NCBI GenBank assembly: GCA_903889605.1
Contig: CAISYK010000126.1
Coordinates: forward strand, 1-8,941
DNA from: an uncultured Bacteroidota bacterium
GTDB lineage: Bacteria; Bacteroidota; Bacteroidia; 2-12-FULL-35-15
Reading direction: 5' to 3'
DNA: 8,941 nt
A program made the position numbers and the translations under genes. A model generated the notes under the pieces. The model did not search any database and was not told where the DNA came from. It worked only from the letters and a program-made list of their open reading frames with translations. Below are positions 1-6,713 of the stretch, one piece after another. Position 1 is the stretch's first letter. Each line of letters starts with the position of its first letter.

Positions 1-56
1 CTGTAAGCACTAATGAATGGACTGCTACACTGCCTATCTTTATTACTTGGTTTATA

Positions 57-64
57 CAAAGGTA
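57..64 (-). promoter_or_regulatory. Possible -7 element of a leftward promoter
   Basis: Read on the minus strand, the bases are TACCTTTG, an exact match to the Bacteroidota -7 consensus TAnnTTTG. A -33 TTTG at the right distance is lacking; the closest is TTTC, 23 bases upstream. It would drive a gene beyond the left edge of the window, since no minus-strand start codon occurs between it and position 1. Tentative. Confidence 0.25.
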
Positions 65-100
65 ACGTCATTTTATATTGCTTTTTTGAAAAAAATTAAC

Positions 101-146
101 CCTCGAAATGACTGCGCTCTGGCCATTTCGAGCGGAGTCGAGAAAG
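101..146. repeat. Palindromic intergenic repeat (CTCGAAATG / CATTTCGAG)
   Basis: CTCGAAATG at 102-110 is the exact inverse complement of CATTTCGAG at 124-132. The inner segments ACTGCGCTC (111-119) and GAGCGGAGT (130-138) are also near-inverse complements, so two alternative hairpins can form. The right half, CATTTCGAGCGGAGTCGAGA, resembles a short repeat that I recall being widespread between genes in Bacteroidota genomes. It lies between the left edge and hrpB and probably acts only as a REP-like element or a transcript-end hairpin. Copy number cannot be judged from this window. Confidence 0.6.
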
Positions 147-205
147 CGGGTAGTTTTTTAAGATTGGACTAATACAAATTAATAAATAGTATTACCTATT
201 CTTTC

Positions 206-2686
206 ATGATAGATCAACTCCCCATTCTGGAAATCATTCCTGAAATTAAAAAAAAATTAATACTTCATAATACTTTAATAATCCAGGCTCCTCCGGGTGC
301 TGGGAAAAGCACAATACTGCCTCTTCAGTTATTAGATGAACCTTGGCTTAAGGGTAAAAAAATACTGATGCTGGAACCGCGTCGGCTTGCCGCAAGGTCA
401 GTTGCAAACCGAATGTCATTACTAATTAATGAACAAGTCGGAACCACAATAGGTTACAGGGTAAGGTTTGATAATAAAATAAGTAAACAAACGCGTATTG
501 AAGTTCTCACCGAGGGTATTCTCACCCGAATGCTTCAGCAGGACAATACACTTGAAGATGTTGGATTAGTTATATTTGATGAATTTCACGAACGAAGCCT
601 GCATGCCGATTTAGCCCTTGCATTATGCCGTGAAATGCAGCAGGTAATAAGGGAGGATTTACGGATTTTGATCATGTCCGCAACTCTTGATGGGGAAAAA
701 CTTTCTTCCTTGCTCAATGACACACCTATATTAACAAGTACGGGAAGACAATTTCTTATTGAAATAAAGTATATTTCTTCTGACAATGAAAGCCCAATCC
801 ATATTCAAACTGCAAAAGCAATCCGTAAAGCACTTACTGCTCACGAAGGCGATATTCTTGTATTTCTGCCCGGTGCAGGCGAAATACAGCGAACCCGGGA
901 ATTATTGGAAAATGAATTTCCCGGCATCAGCATACAGCCATTGTATGGAGATCTGCCTTTACAGAAACAGCAGGAAGCTATTCTGCCTCACCCTCAGGGG
1001 AAACGCAAAGTGGTGCTTTCTACATCTATTGCAGAAACCAGTTTAACTATCGAAGGAATTAAAATAGTTATTGACAGCGGCTATTGCAGGGCGCCTCGTT
1101 TTGACGCTAAAACCGGATTGACACGCTTGGATACAATCCGTGTTACACAAGACATGGCAGCTCAGCGTGCAGGCCGTTCTGGACGAACATCGCCTGGAAT
1201 CTGCTACCGTTTATGGAACGAATCGACTCATCAGCATTTGCTTCCTCACCGCAATCCTGAAATAATGGAAGCTGATTTAGCTCCTGCTGTTATCGAACTT
1301 GCACAATGGGGTATTCAGGATATAAATTCTCTTGCATGGCTCAGTCCCCCGCCTGCAAGTGCAGTAATTCAGGCTCAGCGTGTATTGGAAGATCTGGGGG
1401 CTTTAATTTCATCCAAAATAACAAAACGCGGTAAAGAAATGCTGCGCATGCCAACACACCCGCGCATTGCTCATTTACTTTTAGAAGGGCAGGAATACGG
1501 TTTAACTGCACTCGCTTCTGACGCAGCTGCAATACTGGAAGAGCGTGACCCATTACCTAAAGAAGCCGGCGCTAATCTTACTTTGCGGATAGAGGTGCTT
1601 AGAAAATGGCGCAGTAAAGAATATGTTTCCGCAGATAAAAATGTATTGGAACGGATAGAAAGACTTGCATCACAATGGCGAAAATATTTTTCTGTTCAGC
1701 AGGATAATACAGCCCCAGTTGATCAGGAGGTTGGAAAACTTTTGGCTGCAGCTTATCCCGAACGAATCGCCAAACAGCGTGAACAGAGCCATAGATATAG
1801 GCTTTCCAATGGAAAAATTGTGAAACTTAATGAACATGACCCATTAAGTCATGAAACATATTTGGCAGTCGCGCATCTGGATGCGGGTACTGCGGAAGGG
1901 CGGATTTACCTTGCTGCGCCGCTAAGCCCTGACGATATTATGCATCTTGCAGTCGAAAAAAAAGTAATCGCCTGGGATGCTCAAAATGGTGTGCTCATTG
2001 CAAGAGATGAAAAACGAATAGGTGATATTATTCTTGAGAGCAAACCGCTGAAGGTTATTCCAGAGGAAGAACGATTAAAAATTTTATGTGAAGTAATACG
2101 TAAAGAAGGATTATCCCTTTTTAACCAAACAGAACAATTAATTGATTGGAAAGCCAGGATATATAGTGTCAGCGCCTGGAGGCCAAATGAAGCGTGGCCC
2201 AACTTAAGTGATGAAAATTTATTAAATACCCTTGAAGAATGGCTTGCACCTTTTATAACTTCAATAAAAAAAAGAGAAGAGTTTTTTAAGCTGGATTTAT
2301 TTAACATTTTGTCTGGTTTACTTTCATATCAGCAATCGCAGCAATTGGATATGCTGGCACCTGCAAAAATAAAAGTTCCAAGCGGATCAATGATACATTT
2401 GACTTATAATGCAGATGGAACTAGCCCTGTGCTTGCCGTACGCCTGCAGGAAATGTTCGGACTGCTGGATACTCCAACTGTTAATGAAGGCCGAATTAAA
2501 GTAATTTTACATTTACTGTCGCCTGGTTATAAGCCTGTGCAGATTACCCAGGATTTAAAAAGTTTTTGGAAAAATGCCTATCCGGAAGTCCGTAAGGAAT
2601 TAAGAATACGTTATAAACGTCACCATTGGCCTGAAGATCCATGGACAGCAGAAGCCATGGCTGGAGCTAAGAAAAGAGGGACATAA
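206..2686 (+). CDS. hrpB: ATP-dependent RNA helicase HrpB (DEAH/RHA family)
   Basis: This is a full-length HrpB-type superfamily 2 helicase of 826 residues; the E. coli protein is of similar size. Visible motifs are Walker A APPGAGKST (residues 28-36), the motif II variant DEFH (125-128) typical of HrpB, motif III SAT (158-160) and motif VI QRAGRSGR (320-327). A helicase-associated region follows, and then the HrpB-specific C-terminal domain (about 690-815) with PVLAVRLQEMFGL, HLLSPGYKPVQITQDL and the diagnostic WPEDP near the end. The family is predicted to unwind RNA or RNA/protein complexes in the cytoplasm; its physiological role is poorly defined even in model species. The start at 206 fits, because family members begin only about 25-30 residues before Walker A. 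No Shine-Dalgarno sequence precedes it and no convincing promoter was seen. The stop codon abuts a GC-rich repeat pair. There is no sign of frameshift or truncation. Confidence 0.95.
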   Translation: MIDQLPILEIIPEIKKKLILHNTLIIQAPPGAGKSTILPLQLLDEPWLKGKKILMLEPRRLAARSVANRMSLLINEQVGTTIGYRVRFDNKISKQTRIEVLTEGILTRMLQQDNTLEDVGLVIFDEFHERSLHADLALALCREMQQVIREDLRILIMSATLDGEKLSSLLNDTPILTSTGRQFLIEIKYISSDNESPIHIQTAKAIRKALTAHEGDILVFLPGAGEIQRTRELLENEFPGISIQPLYGDLPLQKQQEAILPHPQGKRKVVLSTSIAETSLTIEGIKIVIDSGYCRAPRFDAKTGLTRLDTIRVTQDMAAQRAGRSGRTSPGICYRLWNESTHQHLLPHRNPEIMEADLAPAVIELAQWGIQDINSLAWLSPPPASAVIQAQRVLEDLGALISSKITKRGKEMLRMPTHPRIAHLLLEGQEYGLTALASDAAAILEERDPLPKEAGANLTLRIEVLRKWRSKEYVSADKNVLERIERLASQWRKYFSVQQDNTAPVDQEVGKLLAAAYPERIAKQREQSHRYRLSNGKIVKLNEHDPLSHETYLAVAHLDAGTAEGRIYLAAPLSPDDIMHLAVEKKVIAWDAQNGVLIARDEKRIGDIILESKPLKVIPEEERLKILCEVIRKEGLSLFNQTEQLIDWKARIYSVSAWRPNEAWPNLSDENLLNTLEEWLAPFITSIKKREEFFKLDLFNILSGLLSYQQSQQLDMLAPAKIKVPSGSMIHLTYNADGTSPVLAVRLQEMFGLLDTPTVNEGRIKVILHLLSPGYKPVQITQDLKSFWKNAYPEVRKELRIRYKRHHWPEDPWTAEAMAGAKKRGT

Positions 2687-2748
2687 AAGCCCGCCCCGGC
2701 CCGCCCGAAGGGAAAAGCCCACCCCGACCCGCCAGAAGGGAGGGAGAA
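2685..2748. repeat. GC-rich palindromic repeat doublet, inverted orientation
   Basis: Two adjacent degenerate copies (2685-2712 and 2713-2748) each begin AAAAGCCC and continue with a CCCCG-CCC-GAAGGG pattern. Their reverse complement matches the doublet at 2964-3036 (GGGCGG..GGGGCTTTT against GGGAGG..GGGGCTTCTTTT). The first copy overlaps the hrpB stop codon by two bases and contains a small CCC-GAA-GGG hairpin (2704-2712). The GC content contrasts sharply with the AT-rich surroundings. No protein-coding role is supported. It may serve as the 3' end structure of the hrpB transcript, but no T-run follows. Confidence 0.65.
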
Positions 2749-2851
2749 CCAGCATACATGCCAAAGTGCGGAATTTATGTAAATCAGCTTCGTAAACTTT
2801 AGGTATATTATGAAGAATCAAATAATTACTTTTATGGGATTTATATAATCG

Positions 2852-2859
2852 TATTTTTG
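2852..2859 (+). promoter_or_regulatory. Candidate acpS promoter (-7 TATTTTTG)
   Basis: TATTTTTG matches TAnnTTTG exactly and lies about 180 bp before acpS. The -33 region is weak: only a T-run (TTTT, 2830-2833) sits at the expected distance. An alternative reading uses TTTTTG (2854-2859) as -33 and AATCTTTG (2882-2889) as -7, with 22 bases between them. Either way the acpS transcript would carry the right-hand repeat doublet in its 5' leader. Confidence 0.35.
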
Positions 2860-2899
2860 CACTGCAATTTCTATAACCATTAATCTTTGAGTAAATAGA

Positions 2900-3040
2900 A
2901 TGTTAAACAGCAATAAATTAGTTCCATCTAAAAGTAGCCGAGCCTACAATTTTACGTTTAGCATCTCCTCCCCTTCCGGGAGGCCGGGTGGGGCTTCTTT
3001 TATCTCCCCTTCGGGGAGGTCGGGAGGGGCTTCTTTATGA
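2900..3040 (+). CDS. Possible 46-codon upstream ORF, repeat-derived, overlapping the acpS start
   Basis: ATG at 2900 opens a frame that reads through both right-hand repeat units and ends at TGA 3038-3040, overlapping the acpS ATG in an ATGA arrangement. About the last 25 residues are encoded by the repeats and look like SPSGRPGGASF followed by SPSGRSGGASL, a low-complexity product of the repeat itself. The position is suggestive of translational coupling to acpS, but there is no ribosome-binding site at 2900 and no homology that I recognise. It is most likely either untranslated or a regulatory leader peptide rather than a functional protein. Confidence 0.15.
   Translation: MLNSNKLVPSKSSRAYNFTFSISSPSGRPGGASFISPSGRSGGASL
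2964..3036. repeat. Tandem doublet of GC-rich palindromic repeats before acpS
   Basis: Unit one (2964-3001) and unit two (3002-3036) share the pattern CTCCCCTTC..GGGAGG..CGGG.GGGGCTTCTTT. Each has a hairpin: CCTCCC (2967-2972) with GGGAGG (2978-2983), and CTCCCC (3004-3009) with GGGGAG (3013-3018). The second unit ends exactly one base before the acpS start codon. Related repeats in opposite orientation follow hrpB at 2685-2748. Confidence 0.75.
3022..3029 (+). promoter_or_regulatory. Shine-Dalgarno-like GGGAGGGG inside the repeat, 7 bases before acpS
   Basis: GGGAGGGG lies 7 bases upstream of the acpS ATG, good spacing for a Shine-Dalgarno sequence, and is part of the palindromic repeat. 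CTCCC at 3004-3008 can pair either with GGGAG at 3014-3018 (local hairpin, leaving this site open) or with GGGAG at 3022-3026 (closing it). Other genes in the window lack comparable ribosome-binding sites. Confidence 0.4.
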
Positions 3041-3408
3041 TAATAGGTATAGGAACTGACATAGCTGAAGTAGCACGTATCGCTAAAAGTATTGAAAAAG
3101 CAGGCTTTAAGGAAAAAGTATTTTCTAAAACCGAAATAGTTTACTGCGAAACAAAAAAGAACAAAGCAGAAAGTTATGCTGCCCGGTTTGCTGCGAAAGA
3201 AGCTTTTTTTAAAGCTTTGGGTACTGGCTGGCGGAGCGGAATGGCTTTTAATGAAGTAGAAATTAGGAATGATGAATTAGGGAAACCTTCATTGTACCTG
3301 CTTGGTAAAGCTGCAGAAATTTCCGCAGAAAAAAATATTCAAACCATCCACGTCTCTCTTTCACATACAAAGGAAACGGCAATAGCTATGGTCGTTTTGG
3401 AAGGATAA
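3037..3408 (+). CDS. acpS: Holo-[acyl-carrier-protein] synthase AcpS
   Basis: AcpS is the small group I phosphopantetheinyl transferase that moves 4'-phosphopantetheine from coenzyme A to the conserved serine of apo-ACP, activating ACP for fatty acid synthesis. The 123-residue length is standard. The N-terminus MIIGIGTDIAEVARI carries the metal-binding Asp8, and RFAAKEAFFKALGTG (residues 50-64) carries Glu55 of the second conserved motif. SLSHTKETAIA near residues 108-118 is the usual C-terminal strand motif. The start is fixed because family members begin directly with this first strand. It is immediately preceded by a palindromic repeat that supplies its ribosome-binding region. The enzyme acts in the cytoplasm, usually as a trimer. 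It is intact and probably monocistronic, since the next gene has its own promoter. Confidence 0.96.
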   Translation: MIIGIGTDIAEVARIAKSIEKAGFKEKVFSKTEIVYCETKKNKAESYAARFAAKEAFFKALGTGWRSGMAFNEVEIRNDELGKPSLYLLGKAAEISAEKNIQTIHVSLSHTKETAIAMVVLEG

Positions 3409-3500
3409 TAAAAAGCTCACCAGATATTCCCAAAGAGAGTTTGAAACAGCGCATAAAAAAACAATAAGCTCTCCAACAGCCGCCTTTTATAGAGGGAATT

Positions 3501-3517
3501 AAGGTGCGAAGCATCTC
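3501..3517. repeat. Small GGTGC-GAA-GCATC hairpin, probable repeat remnant
   Basis: AGGTGC (3502-3507) and GCATCT (3511-3516) pair around a GAA loop, with one G-T wobble. The sequence resembles the GGTGCGAAGCACC hairpin that I recall as a recurrent intergenic sequence in Bacteroidota. It sits between acpS and the esterase promoter and could help end acpS transcription, but no T-run follows. Confidence 0.35.
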
Positions 3518-3542
3518 TGTTACCTATATTTTTCCTAACATT

Positions 3543-3573
3543 TTTGTTTTATACCCAAATATCATTACCTTTA
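3543..3573 (+). promoter_or_regulatory. Promoter of the secreted esterase (TTTG-N19-TACCTTTA)
   Basis: TTTG at 3543-3546 is followed after 19 bases by TACCTTTA at 3566-3573, one mismatch from the Bacteroidota -7 consensus TAnnTTTG and with the optimal spacing. Transcription would begin around 3580 and leave a leader of under 20 bases before the ATG at 3597. It makes the esterase independent of acpS. Confidence 0.6.
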
Positions 3574-3596
3574 ACAGCACAAAATTTTAAAAACAC

Positions 3597-4901
3597 ATGA
3601 AAAAAATTTACACTTTATTCACTGGAAGTATTTTGTTAATAGCTTCTTCAGTCCAATTAAATGCCCAATGCGCGGGTAATCGTTACCACGATATTCTTTT
3701 CCCTGCAATGCCGGATTCAACAATGAATATTGTTTATGGAAATAATGTAACATATAGTAATGCGGCCCAAAGTTTAAAACTGGATGTATACCAGCCTCAT
3801 GGTGATACAGATTCTATGAGGGCTTTAATAATTTGGGCACATGGAGGCAGTTTTGTTGGTGGTGCGAAAGCAGACATGTCTATGTTATGCAGGGATTTTT
3901 CTAAAATGGGTTATGTTACAGCCACTATGGATTATCGATTATTTATGACTGGACTGCCTTTTCCAGGACCTGATTCTAATGATGCCGGAGGGGCTGTGAT
4001 GCGCGCTGTGCAGGATGGCCGTGCAGCGGTTCGCTTTTTTCGTAAAAATGCCCGTGTTGGCGGTAATACCTATAACATAGACACTAATAATATTTATTTT
4101 GGAGGAGGATCTGCAGGAGGTTTTATAGCACTGCATCTTGCTTATATGGATCAGGAAAGTGAATTCCCCGCCTATGTTGATACAACAGGGGTAACCGTTG
4201 GAAACAAAAGAGGGCAAAAGGGTGTGCATGGCGGCTGTGAGGGTTTAAGCGGTAACCAGGGCTACTCATCAAAAGTAAAGGCAATTATTAACCTTTCCGG
4301 AGCAGTTGCTGATACTTCCTGGATGCATTTTGGAGATACACCGGTAATAAGCACTCATTCTATTAACGATGGAACAGTACCCTGCGGAACACATTTGATT
4401 TATTTAACCCCTCCTTCAACTTTTCCAATTCAAGTTGTAGACGGCAGTAATTCAGTGGCGTTGCGAGCCAATCAAGTAGGCATTGTTAATTGTTTTAAAA
4501 GCTATCCAGGAAATCATCACGTGCCAGAAACCAGCAACCAGCTGATTTATGATACAACACTTATTTTAGTGCGGGATTTTTTAGAATATATGCATTGCGG
4601 TACACCGCTTACATGCACTTCTTTCCCGGCAACAGGAGTAAACGAAATAAAGGCAGATGATGCTGCAATTAAAGTATTCCCTAACCCTGCAGCCAGCTCT
4701 TTAACTATTGATTTAAAAGCATTATCCGGCAGGGTTGTTAATATTGAGCTTTATGATGCATTGGGGCGTAAAGTAAAAGAAATTTCTAAAATTAAAGCTG
4801 AGCAATACACAATCACCCGCGGTAATTTGCCAAACGGTATTTATTTGATCAATGTTATTTCTGATGGAAAACTATTCAGCAAAAAAATAATGTTTGAATA
4901 G
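3597..4901 (+). CDS. Secreted alpha/beta-hydrolase (carboxylesterase-like) with T9SS type A sorting domain
   Basis: The 434-residue precursor begins with a signal peptide (KK, then a hydrophobic stretch at 7-19, likely cleavage after LNA at 21-23). The catalytic domain spans about 25-340. It has the oxyanion motif HGG (82-84), the nucleophile elbow GGSAGG with Ser172, a probable acid Asp258 in SINDGTVP and a probable base His307 or His308 in PGNHHVP. This is an alpha/beta-hydrolase triad of the esterase/lipase HGG type; the substrate cannot be named. Residues about 358-434 form a Por secretion-system sorting domain: VFPNPA at 360-365, LYDALGRKV, then NLPNGIYLINV and a terminal KKIMFE. Such tails direct export through the type IX system and are cleaved at the cell surface. 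So the enzyme should act outside the cell or anchored to its surface. It has its own promoter and terminator, with a monocistronic layout. Carbohydrate or feruloyl esterase activity is possible but not shown. Confidence 0.88.
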   Translation: MKKIYTLFTGSILLIASSVQLNAQCAGNRYHDILFPAMPDSTMNIVYGNNVTYSNAAQSLKLDVYQPHGDTDSMRALIIWAHGGSFVGGAKADMSMLCRDFSKMGYVTATMDYRLFMTGLPFPGPDSNDAGGAVMRAVQDGRAAVRFFRKNARVGGNTYNIDTNNIYFGGGSAGGFIALHLAYMDQESEFPAYVDTTGVTVGNKRGQKGVHGGCEGLSGNQGYSSKVKAIINLSGAVADTSWMHFGDTPVISTHSINDGTVPCGTHLIYLTPPSTFPIQVVDGSNSVALRANQVGIVNCFKSYPGNHHVPETSNQLIYDTTLILVRDFLEYMHCGTPLTCTSFPATGVNEIKADDAAIKVFPNPAASSLTIDLKALSGRVVNIELYDALGRKVKEISKIKAEQYTITRGNLPNGIYLINVISDGKLFSKKIMFE

Positions 4902-5265
4902 CATCAATTATAATATCAAAAAATAAAAATGTCCCGCAAAATGCGGGACATTTTTATTTTAAAGCTTTGTTAGTTATAAACTCTTATAAGTATTCTTTTT
5001 ATAGTTTTTACCACAACAGCGCAGATGAATGCTGCTAAAAGTTCGATATATATATGTAATGCTGCAGGTCATTAAAAATATGAGGTATTATTAATATTTC
5101 AGGTCATATAAAAAGTTCGTCTGCACTATACTTTTTTCTTTTTTTAACTCGTTTATTAGCAATAAAATTTGCAAATTTGTATTTTAGATTTTGCCGCATC
5201 GGAAAATAGAAACAGGACAGGATTAAAAACATTTTACAGAATTCTTAAATTCAAAATTTACACTA
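4902..5265. other. 364-bp intergenic region, esterase to M20 peptidase
   Basis: After the terminator (4920-4960) the remaining 305 bp are very AT-rich. There are short direct repeats: CAGGTCAT at 5065-5072 and 5100-5107, and AAAAGTTCG at 5037-5045 and 5111-5119. A near-match to a -7 element, TAGATTTTG (5185-5193), has one extra T and no properly spaced -33. The promoter of the M20 gene must lie here, but I cannot locate it confidently. No RNA gene or ORF is apparent. Confidence 0.5.
4920..4960. terminator. Strong, bidirectional-looking intrinsic terminator
   Basis: Positions 4920-4937 are an exact inverse complement of 4943-4960: an 18-bp stem with core GTCCCGC/GCGGGAC and a 5-base AAAAT loop. 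The lower stem is A-rich on the left and T-rich on the right, so it provides a U-tract on either strand. It ends the esterase transcript 18 bases after the stop codon. Confidence 0.92.
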
Positions 5266-6642
5266 ATGGAAAATATTATCAGCAGCTACATCGAAACTCA
5301 TAAAGACCGTTTTATAAATGAACTTTTTGAACTTTTACGAATCCCTTCAGTGAGTGCTGACCCAAATTACTCAAACGATGTTTTTAAAACTGCAGAGGCC
5401 GTAAAAGAAAAACTAATAAGCGCCGGTGCCGACAATGTGGAAGTATGCGCTACAGCCGGCTTCCCAATTGTATATGGCGAAAAAATAATAAACCCTAAAT
5501 TGCCGACCGTTTTAGTTTATGGTCATTACGATGTTCAGCCCGCAGACCCTATTGAATTATGGCATTCAGGACCATTTGAACCTGTAATTATTGATGGGAA
5601 AATTTATGCCCGCGGTGCATGCGATGACAAAGGGCAAGTGTTTATGCATGTTAAGGCATTTGAGTTTATGATGCGGACAAACAACCTGCCCTGCAATATT
5701 AAATTCATGATTGAAGGTGAAGAAGAGGTTGGATCCGACAATCTTGGAATTTTTGTAAAACAGAATAAAGAAAAATTAGCTGCCGATATAATTTTAATTT
5801 CGGATACAGGAATTATTGCAAATGATATCCCTTCTATTACAGTTGGCCTCCGCGGATTAAGTTATGTGGAAGTTGAGGTAACCGGCCCTAATCGTGATTT
5901 ACACTCTGGCTTATACGGCGGTGCTGTAGCAAATCCAATCAACATTTTATGCGAAATGATTGCAAAAATGAAGGACGATAAAAATAGTATTTGTATTCCT
6001 GGGTTTTATGATGATGTGGAAATTTTGAGCGCCGAAGAACGTGCCGAAATGGCAAAAGCCCCATTCAGCCTGGAAGAATATAAAAAATCCCTGGATTTGT
6101 CTGATATACATGGTGAAGAAGGGTTCTCAACTAATGAGAGGAATTCTATCCGTCCTGCATTGGATGTAAATGGTATTTGGGGCGGATATACAGGTGAAGG
6201 AGCAAAAACTGTTATAGCATCAAAAGCATACGCCAAAATTTCAATGCGCCTTGTTCCGAACCAAAATAGTGAAAAGATTACTCAGCTTTTTAAAAACTAT
6301 TTTGAGAGCATAGCTCCGGATTCTGTTACCGTAAAAGTAACACCTCATCATGGCGGCGGACCGGTTGTTACGCCCAGCAATTCTATTGCCTACAAAGCAG
6401 CAAGTAAAGCAATGGAAAAAACCTTTGGAAAAAAACCTGTACCTGTCCGCAGCGGCGGAAGTATCCCGATTGTTGCAATGTTTAAATCAGAATTAGGCTT
6501 GGATTCAGTATTAATGGGATTTGGTTTAGATTCTGATTCTATACATTCTCCAAACGAACATTACGGTGTGTTTAACTATTTTAAAGGTATTGAGACTATT
6601 CCTTATTTTTATAAATATTACGCCGAAGGCTGCAAAGGTTAA
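5266..6642 (+). CDS. M20 family metallopeptidase (dipeptidase, carnosinase-like)
   Basis: This is a 458-residue member of the M20 di-zinc peptidases, the typical length for the cytosolic dipeptidase/CNDP-like branch. Expected metal and catalytic residues are all visible: His87 and Asp89 in GHYDVQP, bridging Asp120 in ARGACDDKG, the catalytic Glu153 and ligand Glu154 in EGEEEVGS, Asp180 in SDTG, and C-terminal His427 in IHSPNE. His213 in RDLHSGLYGG is the conserved dimerisation-domain histidine that completes the neighbouring active site. The lid/dimerisation domain spans roughly 190-390. No signal peptide is present, so it is cytoplasmic. It probably hydrolyses dipeptides or small peptides for amino-acid recycling; exact specificity cannot be inferred. 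The ATG at 5266 gives the usual short N-terminus before FELLRIPSVSAD. The next gene follows after 71 bp with a repeat hairpin between. Confidence 0.93.
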   Translation: MENIISSYIETHKDRFINELFELLRIPSVSADPNYSNDVFKTAEAVKEKLISAGADNVEVCATAGFPIVYGEKIINPKLPTVLVYGHYDVQPADPIELWHSGPFEPVIIDGKIYARGACDDKGQVFMHVKAFEFMMRTNNLPCNIKFMIEGEEEVGSDNLGIFVKQNKEKLAADIILISDTGIIANDIPSITVGLRGLSYVEVEVTGPNRDLHSGLYGGAVANPINILCEMIAKMKDDKNSICIPGFYDDVEILSAEERAEMAKAPFSLEEYKKSLDLSDIHGEEGFSTNERNSIRPALDVNGIWGGYTGEGAKTVIASKAYAKISMRLVPNQNSEKITQLFKNYFESIAPDSVTVKVTPHHGGGPVVTPSNSIAYKAASKAMEKTFGKKPVPVRSGGSIPIVAMFKSELGLDSVLMGFGLDSDSIHSPNEHYGVFNYFKGIETIPYFYKYYAEGCKG

Positions 6643-6644
6643 TA

Positions 6645-6681
6645 AAATCCCTTCTCTTAATCTCTCCCCAAGGAGAGAGGG
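6645..6681. repeat. Palindromic repeat, left copy of an inverted pair
   Basis: TCTCTCC (6661-6667) pairs with GGAGAGA (6672-6678) around a CCAA loop. The segment TCTCTTAATCTCTCCCCAA recurs, apart from its second base here (TTCTC rather than TCTCTC context), as the reverse complement of 6758-6784 inside the next gene. The two copies face each other across the start of the lipoprotein gene. The hairpin may also act as a weak 3' end for the peptidase message. Confidence 0.6.
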
Positions 6682-6684
6682 GTA

Positions 6685-6699
6685 TATCTAAAATAGATA
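6685..6699. promoter_or_regulatory. Small perfect palindrome TATCTA-AAA-TAGATA
   Basis: A 6-bp perfect inverted repeat with a 3-base spacer lies 14 bases before the lipoprotein start codon. The size and position would fit an operator, but a chance AT-rich palindrome or a repeat boundary is at least as likely. No -33/-7 promoter match surrounds it. Confidence 0.15.
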
Positions 6700-6713
6700 C
6701 GTCAAAAAATAAA

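Larger units (their letters stand above)
2687..3036. other. 350-bp hrpB-acpS intergenic spacer
   Basis: The spacer consists of a repeat doublet on the left, about 215 bp of AT-rich unique sequence (2749-2963), and an oppositely oriented repeat doublet on the right. The unique core holds a candidate promoter (2852-2859) and the start of a 46-codon reading frame that runs through the right-hand repeats (2900-3040). I see no RNA gene or mobile-element gene in it. Confidence 0.6.

Noticed and set aside
13..99. 28-codon + strand frame starting ATG AAT GGA near the left edge
   Set aside because: It is short, has no ribosome-binding site, promoter or recognisable motif, and lies in AT-rich DNA where such frames are expected by chance.
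1981..2307. 108-codon minus-strand frame inside hrpB
   Set aside because: Antisense shadow of a conserved helicase region; composition shows no independent coding signal.
2600..2821. 73-codon minus-strand frame across the end of hrpB and the repeat doublet
   Set aside because: Its product is mostly antisense hrpB plus translated GC-rich repeat; no family resemblance or start signal.
2685..3036. CRISPR array
   Set aside because: There are only two units on each side, with no regular unique spacers and with strong internal palindromes; they behave as REP-like repeats.
3939..4229. 96-codon minus-strand frame inside the esterase gene
   Set aside because: It is wholly antisense to a gene with clear catalytic motifs and shows no domain of its own.
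5185..5193. TAGATTTTG as the M20 peptidase promoter -7
   Set aside because: It has one base too many compared with TAnnTTTG, and no TTTG lies at the proper distance upstream.
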